Source of the DNA: Acanthochromis polyacanthus
Taxonomy: Eukaryota; Chordata; Actinopteri; Pomacentridae
Assembly: GCF_021347895.1 (NCBI RefSeq)
Contig: NC_067114.1
Coordinates: forward strand, 29,144,373 to 29,208,372
Length of the DNA stretch: 64,000 bases
Direction of reading: 5' to 3'
Shown here: positions 36,000 through 64,000 of the stretch, piece after piece
Position numbering within the stretch: position 1 is the stretch's first letter
Layout: each line of letters starts with the position of its first letter
The notes under the pieces: model-generated
Told to the model about the DNA's origin: nothing
The model's input: the letters and a program-made list of their open reading frames with translations, nothing else
The model's database searches: none
Translations under genes and position numbers: made by a program

Positions 36000-36990
36000 A
36001 ACCCCTGAACTGAATGTCCAGTTGTGGCACCTTCAGCAACACTTTCGACAGCCGAAGATCAGATTTTGACGTCGCTGCTGTGGAATCTTGTCCCACTCAT
36101 CCGAAGCCCACTCCCAAGGTCAGTATATCTGAGACGGTGTCGACATAAATCTATGCTCAGTTCTTTGCTCACATCCATTGTCATGAGGAAAACTTGAAAA
36201 TAACCAGAAAACAGCCACCGGACATTTTTCTGACATTTAAGATTGCTGTTCTCATTTTTCCCTGTTCAATTAAAACTTATTTGCAGGATGATGTGATTAA
36301 GTCTCATAGAAGTCGTTATCGTGACACTCCAACGCTCAGATTGGATCAGGAGCAACAGAAAGTCCCGGCTTTGTGCAGCCAAACTGGAGGGTTTGCGATG
36401 GAAACTGCTTTTCCCAGGCCCTGCCTCAGCAGATCAGTGGGTTCAGGTGTTGACATTGACACTGTCCTCTAGGTTTAATGTTAGAGGACACAGTTATGCT
36501 TCCAGCAAAGCATCCCAGCAACATTTCAGCATCAGCTTCATGCTTGAATGTAGGTTTAATTCTGTGTTTAGTTTCGGTCAGATGTAATCGGATAACTGTC
36601 TTCCAAACAGTTCAACTTTACACTCACGTAACGGCTCTCAGTGTATGTTGTGGAAATTCAGACGACTCTTGATGACATTCTGGGATACCACTGGATGCCA
36701 TTTTTGCTTCGTGTCTTTCTGATGGGAGATTCATGAACACAGGCGTTAACTGAGGTGAGCGATTCCTTTATTTCCTTGAACGTTTTCCTTGGCTCTTCCG
36801 AAGCTTTCTAGATGGATCCGTCCTCTGCTTTCGGAAGATCGTCCACCTTCGAAAAGGGTTACTTGTCTTCCAAATCGTCTCCATTTGTACATAATGCCCC
36901 TCACTGTGGATCTATAGAGCCTTAGAAATAATGTTGTAATCCATCCAGACAGATTTATTCCAGAGACCGTCTTCCTCGACTCTTCTAGAA
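36000..36990 (-). mobile_element. Tc1-like transposase remnant with helix-turn-helix part
   Basis: Read on the minus strand, 36912-36860 gives YRSTVRGIMYKWRRFGRQ, the second helix-turn-helix block of Tc1-like transposases (TTVR.II.KW...G). It is followed by KEIKESLTSVNACVHE then SPIRKTRSKNGI at about 36775-36690, the expected next block. WDKIPQQRRQNLI at about 36100-36060 fits the C-terminal region. The catalytic core between is decayed beyond recognition. Confidence 0.65.
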
Positions 36991-37399
36991 TTGGTCAAAG
37001 TGTGCGTTACTGAGCAGAGCTGTTAGCCAACCTCATGCTTCACTGCTCCATGCTATCTAAGCACAGATTTGATTGAACAGGGCTGGTAGTAATCAGTGTT
37101 TCTAGTCCGACTACAAACTTGTCAGAGAAGCTGTGGAGCTACAGCGGATCCGGCTCTGACAGGTGAGTAAAATGGGATGGTATCCATTGCAGGCGGCAGC
37201 TCTGGGGAGTCGTCAGGAAGCACTCCGAGTCAGAGCTACCCAGCTGAGTGATGTGATGAGCACGGTGGTAAAAACTATTCATGCGATCAAGAGCACTTCA
37301 TCACTGGGAGCTTCTGGGTTTCCGCTCAGAAACTGATGCAGAATGTGGTGTTACGACCGAACCTCAGGGGTCGACTGGATGGAACAAAAATACCAGTTT
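36991..37399. other. No gene seen
   Basis: Possibly further decayed repeat sequence. No motif identified. Confidence 0.35.
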
Positions 37400-38160
37400 G
37401 GGTAAAGGACGTTATTGCTCAGTGGCAAACTGAACAAAAAAGTGATGACCAAGAAAAACAAGGCATTGGTCTTTTCGCATTTGATCTCGTAAGCACCTCT
37501 TCATTCTTTTAACCCACGATATCTGCAGCATTCTTCGTAGAAACCTGGAGTTTCTTCTGCATATTACTTGATATCGTCCATGTTTCGCATCCATATAGCA
37601 AGACTGACCAAATGTAGCATCTGACGATTCTTAGTTTTGTTGGCATACTTATGTGTATACTCATGAAGATGGTCTTATTCTTGTTACAAGCATCTTTGGC
37701 TATGGCAGTGCATCTCCTGATCTGACCCACTTAAGATCAAATTGGACTGAATGTGGACCTTGAACTAAAATGAGACTGACACCCCCTGCCATAGACTGCA
37801 ACCAGATGCAACTTCAGATAGAAATTGTGAAACAAAGCGATGCTAATCATCAGTCAGAGGTAATTACTGAGGTCAACTTAACACATCAGAGCTGAAAAAA
37901 CCTGCTGCTAACACTGAAGCAAACACAGGAAGAAAACACAGAACTAGAAGGAAAGAGGACAAGCTGGAAATTCTTGGGTATGAGCGAGAAATGCATAAAT
38001 TGAAAGCGGGAAGAGGGAAAAATTCAGATGGAATAGGCTAGTAGAGAAGAATAAGAGGTAGCTTTAGCCGAAAGAGAAATCCATTCATTTATTTCCCAAC
38101 AGGAAATCTTTGGCTATGGCAGTACATCTCCTGATCTCCTGGTCTGATCAGATCAGTGGC
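37400..38160 (-). mobile_element. LINE reverse-transcriptase C-terminal fragment, split by a 382-bp insertion
   Basis: On the minus strand, 38160-38106 reads SDQEIRRCTAIAKD. After the insertion, 37730-37560 reads IRRCTAIAKDACNKNKTIF, then KLRIVRCYIWSVLLYGCETW. FLRRMLQISWVKRM follows at about 37540-37500 in another frame. This is the common C-terminal signature of several fish LINE groups (CY.WSVLLYG.E.W, RRML.I.W). Frameshifts show decay. Confidence 0.8.
37724..38105 (+). repeat. Copied segment inserted in the LINE, bounded by 32-bp direct repeats
   Basis: 37726-38105 duplicates 34523-34888. The LINE target atctttggctatggcagt.. is present twice, at 37692-37723 and 38106-38137, 32 bp with one mismatch. 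Removing one repeat and the insert restores continuous LINE coding sequence. Confidence 0.9.
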
Positions 38161-38889
38161 AATCTACCGCTCAGAAACACACAAATGCAGTTGTAGTTTT
38201 GGAAGGATTCTGCTGTGAGGCCTGAAGTCGGTCTTGTTGAACTGAGCAACCCCGAGCAGTCGGAGTTCAGCTGATCCCGCTGACATCCAGAGGACGCTGA
38301 GCAAAAATTTGCAAAGACACGAAGCACAAGGCTTATGTCGCAAACGCTGTCACGTACTGGCTTCCACTTCCAGGAGTAAAGTCAATGACAACTGTGCTGC
38401 AGGATTCCCTACTCCCCATGAAAAAATCTTCAGTTTCCCAAACGCCAGCAGAAAAATCCGGAGTGTCAGCTGGCATCAGCGGGGGGGCCGGGGCAGGTAG
38501 AATGGGCCTGCTGCAGTAGCAAGAATCTGTGATAAAACTTTCAACTAAAATCGTGTCCAGGTTTCCTTTAATTACATCCAACTGCCGTCCCTTTGGACGA
38601 CCTCTAGGAAAGTGTTTGTTCTAACTGTTGGCTGTTCTACTCCCCGTCTTCCATTTGCTCTGTCTTTTTGGCTCGTTGACCTTGAGTGTTAGGACTGCGT
38701 ATCGCAACAAGCCATAATCAAAGGGAAGCAGAGGCCATGAAATCCATTTGATGTTGTGGAGAACAGCGCCGGGCTCGACTGCATCGATAACAAAGAGATT
38801 CGGAGAGCACAGAAGAGGGTGTCGAGTTGTGTTTATTCCTGAAGGATACAAGGCCTCCTACACATTCCACATAATACTTCCGTGTTTGT

Positions 38890-38951
<62 letters not shown>

Positions 38952-39044
38952 ATGTTCCTGCTCTCTTTTTAACACCAACCAACCTCACCTACATGTTTCC
39001 TTCCAGTTTGTGCATGTAAAGATAATACGCTCCCCACACAGCAT

Positions 39045-39076
<32 letters not shown>

Positions 39077-39284
39077 TTTAGATATATTTTTATCATCCCA
39101 TTCTGTATTTCCACATTCTCAAGATAGTGCTGACAGAGAGGAGTGCTGTGGGAACTTTTCTCTTGCATTTTCTCTTTCTTTCCTGCCTTCATTGTAAATG
39201 AACAGAGGCAGAAGGCGACATGCAGCAAAAGGCCGAGGCTGGAACTGAACCGATGCATGCTCTTTACCGTGTGACTTCCTAGTG
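38161..39284. other. No gene seen; (TG)n inside
   Basis: Apart from the microsatellites at 38892-38949 and 39047-39068, nothing is recognised. Confidence 0.45.
38892..38949 (+). repeat. (TG)n microsatellite
   Basis: About 29 TG units, pure. Confidence 0.98.
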
Positions 39285-40509
39285 CAAGGGTGTCCAACAT
39301 GAGGCCCGTGGGCCAAAAGTGGTCCTCCAGAGGGTCCAATCCGGCCCTCAGAGTGTACAAATTCCAGAGAAGACATTAACTGCAGATTGTAAATTTGTAA
39401 AACTATAAATTTAAAATAATTTCTAGACCAGGACAAGTTGTTTGGATCATTAAGTCAAATAATAGATTGTTCTTTTGTCATTTTGTGTCTCATTTTGTAA
39501 CATTTTGTCTTGTTTTAGTTGTTTTTTTTGCCTATTTTTGTCTGACTTTTGTCATTTGTCTCATGGTTTTGTCGTTTTGTGTTTCCTTTTTGTCTCACTT
39601 GTGCTTCTTGTCTTATTTTTGTCATTTTGCTTTATTCGTTTGCTTTATTGCTTTTTGTTGTCTCACTTGTGCTGTCTAATTTTTGTCACTTTTTTGGTCA
39701 TTTTGTTGCCTCTTTGTGTCATTTGCGTATCTTTTTGTCTTGTTTTTGTACATCTTTTGGTCGTTTTGTAACATTTTTATCAATATTTTATCTGTTTTTT
39801 TCATGTTGTTTGTCTCATTTTTGTCATTTTGCGTCTCATTTTTGTAATATTTTGTCTTATTTTTGTTATTTTTTGTCTTTGTTTGCCTGACTTTTGTCAT
39901 TTGTCTCATGTTTCTGTCGTTTTGTGTTTCCTTTTTGTCTCACTTGTGTTTTTTGTCTTAGTTTTTGTAACTTTGTTTCTTTTTTGTCATTTATTTTCTC
40001 GTTTGCCTTATTTTTGTTACTTTGTAACTTTTCTATCTCATTTTTTGTCTGTTTTGTTTTGGGTCGTTTGTCTCATTTTTTGTCATTTTGCTTCTCACTT
40101 TTGTCATTTTGTGTCTCATTTTTGTCATATTTTGTCTTGCGTTTATTGTTTGTTGTCTTTGTTTTTGTCTGACTTTTGTCATTTTGATCATAAAGTAAAA
40201 TCCTTTTGTCATTCTGTTCCAGATTCCTGGAACTAAAAGTTTTGTGCCTTTTTGTAGACATCTGGAAGTTGTAATGTGGAAATGATAAATTGAGGCATCA
40301 TGTTGTTGAAATTGAACTTATTTTCTGAAGAAATTTCAGGTTGTTTAAGATGTTTTGAAAAAAAAAAGAGTCATTACTTAAATGTGAATATTTTCAGAAC
40401 GTACTTTTTTGCACCAGAACAAAGGAACGATTTGAAGCTGTCATTATTTTTAGGTGATTATGCTGCGATCTTTCTGGCCCGGTCCACTAAAATGACTTTG
40501 ACACCTCTG
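39285..40509 (-). mobile_element. hAT minisatellite family, copy D, inverted (1225 bp)
   Basis: Starts CAAGGGTGTCCAACATGAGG and ends CTTTGACACCTCTG. Flanking 8-mers tcctagtg (39277-39284) and tcctagcg (40510-40517) match at 7/8. The minisatellite (TTTTGTCATTTTGTGTCTC type) runs 39470-40195, about 725 bp. Confidence 0.92.
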
Positions 40510-41612
40510 TCCTAGCGGCTCGCTGCGTCTCCTGACAGCTTCTATGATCACGTATTTAGATAGGCACGTACGACTTTTTTCTGCACACACACAACGGACA
40601 GCGACTGGACCTCCAGGAGACATTCACAGAATTTAACAAACTGGGAGAAGAACTGCTGACTTTTCCTTTTCTACCTCTCCCTGCTGCAGCTAAGAGTCCA
40701 AACACAGCGCTGTTTATTCTACAGATAGAAGCCGTCGCCGTGTGCTTTAATCTCATGTAAGGCAGAGAAAATAAAACTGCAAAACACACAGATCCTCCTG
40801 TCTGAGCTGTATTCTAACAGCACAATACGCTGTCATCATTTGTTGCAAAATTAATTTATCATGTAGCTAATTATCACATTTAATGAGACTGTTTTCACTA
40901 CTTTAATTAATGCGTGCCCTCCTGTGGAAAAAAGCAACAACCGCAAGAACAACCACCAACTTCCTGCATTTCCTCGCTGTTTCTCATCACTGCAGTGTTT
41001 TAAGCTTTAATAACGCTGGAATATACCGGCTGTTTCCACAGCAGAGTCTTTTTCAATCCAGTACTGTCAAATACAGTTTTTAAAATAATAACTCAGAGAA
41101 GACGAATCATTTTCTGAGGCAACAGAATAAACTGTTTTCCTTGACAAACTATGGATGACAGATGTGTCTTTCTTCAGCTTAGGATCTTGACTTTTTAAGC
41201 TCGATATCGATGACCTGAAACCTTCTGATCACACTCGCCCTGAGGTGTGAGCTCTAAAGGTCCCTGAAAGTGTCCTCTGGTGTTTGGAACAAAGACATCA
41301 GCTGCAGATCCTTAAAGTCCTGCAAGCTGCCAAGGTTCGGTCTTATTATCCTGCAACGCCCCGTCAGCGGTTCACGGTTTATCTCTGCTCGACCGGGTTG
41401 CATCATAATAAAATAATGAGAGTAAATTTTATGAGTCGCCGCCTTTCAAAACACTCAGTAACCCGTAAGAAGTCCCTCAGGTCTTTACAGCCGAACGCTT
41501 CTGACACATTCAACACGCCGACTACGACAGCAGCCCTGACGTGTGACGTTCCTCTGAGATAAATCAGCTTTATTTACTTCATCTGAGGAATCACTGTGGA
41601 TAATGACATCCA
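40510..41612. other. No gene seen
   Basis: No exon or element recognised. Confidence 0.4.
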
Positions 41613-42484
41613 CAATACAAAAAAGTGCAAATAAAGTACATTCTGAAAATGCTCACATTTAAAGAATTACTTAAAAAAACATGAACAACCTGAAATTTCT
41701 TCAGAAAAATAAATTCAGTTTTATCCACATTCATCCTCAGTTTATCATTTCCACATTACAAATTCCAGATCACAGAGTGTCTACAAAGAAACACAACATT
41801 TAGTCACATCTGGAACTGAACCAGAGAGGATTTTACTTTATCATCAAAATGACAGAAGTCAGACAAAAAAAGACAATAAAAACAGCAAAAACAAGACAAA
41901 ATATGACAAAAATCCAACGTAACGTGACAAAAACGAGACACAAAATGTCAAAAAATGAGACAAACGACACAAAACAAAACAAAAAAGAGACAACAAAATT
42001 AACAAAAAAAGTGACAAAGCAACAAAAAATGGACAAACGACACAAACAAGACCAAAAAGGACAAAAGCGAGAAACAAAACAACCAAAAAAGTAGACTAAC
42101 AACACAAGCAAGACAAAAAAGAACACAAAATGACAAAAACCGTGAAATGAAGCAACACAAAATGACAAAAATAAGACAAAAAGGAAACGCACAACAACAA
42201 AAATGAGGAATAAAATGACAAAAACATGACACAAATGACAAAATTCAGACAAAAAAACAACAAAAACAAGACAGAATATTACAAAAATGACAAAAGAACA
42301 AAGAACAATCTAGTATTTTACTTTATGATCAAAACAACTTGTCACGGTCTCAAAATTATTTAAATTTTTTACTAATTTATAATCTGTAGTTCATGTCTTC
42401 TCTGGAATTTTTACACTTTGAGGGCCGGATCGGACCCTCTGGAGGACCACTTTTGGCCCACAGGCGTCATGTTGGACACCCTTG
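41613..42484 (+). mobile_element. hAT minisatellite family, copy E, 5'-truncated
   Basis: Family sequence starts abruptly at AAAAAAGTGCAAATAAAGTA, lacking the left terminus, and ends GTTGGACACCCTTG. The minisatellite runs about 41850-42310. Confidence 0.85.
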
Positions 42485-62090
<19,606 letters not shown>

Positions 62091-62437
62091 TTAAACCAGA
62101 GCAATTCCAGCAAAAACTGCAACTTCAGGATTTTGTTCTCGGAATCGTTTCGCTCAATGAAGACTAAGTGAAGAAGCTAAAACACGCAGTTTATTGAGGA
62201 GACATTTGTACAGCGGCTTGTTGCATTTGTTCAGCTCTCCGTTCGCTAAAAGGTCGTGAATGTCAAAAAGGTTTGTCAAGGATGCAAGGCTCAGTCTTTT
62301 TCAGCACAAAATATGAATCTTTAGGCGACTTTACAGAAAGTTCCTGGAGTTACCTGCTTCGACCACAATGCTTAGTAAAAGAGCGCCAAAACAACGATAA
62401 GTAGTGGGTACGGGATCGAACTCCAGCTTATGAACAT

Positions 62438-63318
62438 TAGGGATGTCCCAAATGATGCATCGATGCATCGTCTGAGCACGACCATAGTCTGTATAAATAG
62501 TGGACGGAGCATCTGGCTCCAGAATTGAAGCCAACCCGGAAGTGTCAAAAACCTGCAATATCACGCCGTCCGCTAGGGTTGGCTCCAAAAAGCTTTTTCT
62601 CCATAGACCCCAATTCATTTTTGGAAAAAATAAAATTTGATAGACTGATGTTCTACAGCTCAGGATTTTTTTCCCGTTAGTTTTCATGGTCAAAATGAGA
62701 GATCAGGTGGCCGATCTTAAAATAAATCAATACTGAATTTTAAATAAATCATTAAAGTTGGCGGAGCCAGGGGGCGTGGCTATACTTGATAGACAGCAAC
62801 AGAAGCCTCTGCGGTAAAATGTGGGCGGGATAAGAGAGTCCTCAGCCAATCCTGCCCTTGGTTGCTCTCCGGTCCAGTCTGTTTGATGACGCTTTTTGCG
62901 TCACTTGCTCCAAAAAATCCAAAACGGCGACCAGGAAGTAGCAAAATCCGGGCTTCATTTTCTCGGCGTTGAAACCAACGGGTGACGTCACGGTTAGTTT
63001 ACGTCTGAGCACGACACGTCATCAAAAGCAGAAGTGAGTGCGCAATGCAACTGAAATCACCGGCCGACCGGAGCGTGGAACACGGCCGGACGTCTGTGCT
63101 GCATCGTGCATGTATTATGTATGCACGATGCAGCACAGACATCTGTGATCTGTCGTAAACGCGAAGGTCAGCGTTTACTATACAGCTGTATCTAAACGCG
63201 TGGCCGTGTTTCGCGCTCCAGTCGGCCGGTGATTTCTGTTGCATTGCGTGCTCACTTCCGCTTTTGATGACGTGTTGTGCTCAGACGATGCATCGATGCA
63301 TCATTTGGGACATCCCTA
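62438..63318. mobile_element. Foldback hAT element with a nested insertion (881 bp)
   Basis: TAGGGATGTCCCAAATGATG at the left and CATCATTTGGGACATCCCTA at the right are near-perfect inverted ends. Flanks atgaacat (62430-62437) and aagaacat (63319-63326) agree at 6-7/8. Without the insert, nearly the whole element is self-complementary, with a centre at 63092-63140 made of two 20-bp perfect arms around a 9-nt loop. Confidence 0.9.
62483..63001. mobile_element. Element nested in the foldback, 14-bp target duplication
   Basis: cgtctgagcacgac is present at 62469-62482 and 63002-63015. The opposite arm of the foldback has the uninterrupted sequence, so the 519 bp between were inserted. It contains GGACGGAGCATCTGGCTCCA and GAATTGAAGCCAACCCGGAA, which I recall from a common fish repeat. 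The length and target duplication suit a retroposed or cut-and-paste element; class open. Confidence 0.8.
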
Positions 63319-64000
63319 AAGAACATGCAGGGAAATTAATAATGGATGGTTTGGTATGTTAGCGTACTTACACTGAGGATAGTGTTGTTTAAGAAATCAG
63401 ACGGCTGTTCAACAAAACCACTGAGAAGGCAGAAAAATAGCACTTTATTTGTCGTCATCACTGAGTTTACCCAGTCAGTAGTTTAGTCAGTGGGAAACAG
63501 CCTCACAGATTCCTCCTGTGAGTTCCCATCAGCAAATATAGGCTTTCTAAAAACCTAAAGTGTCTTGATAATATGTTCACGACCATCCTCAGTCGCTACC
63601 GGTACCTGAAACAAGTGAAAACGTTTTCTGACAAGGACCCCTAAAAGCAGAGTGAATAACGGCGTTGCAGCAAGAGCAATGAGTGCTGTGGTGTTGTTTT
63701 AGCAGAAAATGGGCTCTTAGGAGAGGAGTGGATGGATGGGATGATTAAGGAGATGTGACTTTGACATGGCACATATTTTATATATCTCCTTTCTGTAAAC
63801 CATGAGAACAATATTAAATGTGCTCCCATCAATATTTTTGAGTGAACGATGGACTACATGACTGACGAACTCACTGTAAACAATCACAACACAACTCTGC
63901 AGTTCCTTCCGTCTGTTTGGGGCGTCTTGTCATCTTTCAGACCAAAGCTTTAACGTTTCTGTTCAGGATCAGTGCTCTCATGTGACAGAGGGCCAAAACA
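63319..64000. other. ca10 intron or upstream; no exon found
   Basis: The preceding ca10 exon (expected to end ...NGQAFSGE) is not here. Confidence 0.5.

Overview
The window is nuclear DNA from a ray-finned fish, almost certainly a teleost. The evidence is four spliced exons of a vertebrate gene with normal intron phases, long (CA)n and pentanucleotide microsatellites, and a very high load of hAT, Tc1-like, piggyBac-like and LINE remnants of the kinds common in fish. I see no bacterial-type operons, CRISPR arrays, rRNA or tRNA genes. Most of the open frames are accidents of low-complexity repeats.

The one real gene is on the minus strand between about 44.6 and 62.1 kb. It is a carbonic-anhydrase-related protein of the CA10 type (secreted, catalytically dead, known in mammals as a neurexin ligand). 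Four consecutive internal coding exons are visible, reading leftwards: 62054-61959, 60374-60302, 54016-53862 and 44764-44590. Their phases join cleanly (0/0, 0/1, 1/0, 0/1) and all ends have AG/GT. Exons further 5' lie beyond the right edge. The last few codons must lie left of 44590, but I could not locate them, so the 3' end of the gene is open. Everything left of 44.6 kb is therefore either the last intron or flanking DNA.

The rest is mostly repeats. A non-autonomous hAT family (ends CAGGGGTGT...ACACCCCTG, about 8-bp target duplications) has eight copies, at 5.2, 27.9, 33.2, 39.3, 41.6, 51.8, 55.7 and 60.8 kb. Each carries a G-poor minisatellite that ranges from about 50 bp to over 1.1 kb. 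A second family (1.9-3.3, 31.8-32.0 and 50.2-51.2 kb) has different flanks but a very similar minisatellite. Other hAT elements with readable target duplications lie at 22.0, 28.8, 47.3 and 62.4 kb. Non-LTR retrotransposon pieces lie at 6.0, 13.1, 15.4, 17.4, 19.3, 29.8-32.3, 37.4-38.2 and 45.4 kb. Tc1-like transposase relics lie at 29.4-29.7 and 36.0-37.0 kb, and TTAA-type (piggyBac-like) MITEs at 30.0, 35.4 and 48.7 kb.

I did not find a convincing new multi-gene system. The best observations are structural: a 73-nt frame-determining ca10 exon set between a long UG tract and a CA/CU tract; an L2-type LINE whose reading frame is restored exactly when a TTAA element is removed; a 380-bp copied segment inside a LINE, bounded by 32-bp direct repeats; two LINEs carrying 56- and 72-bp local inverted duplications; and a hAT family built around an expandable minisatellite.
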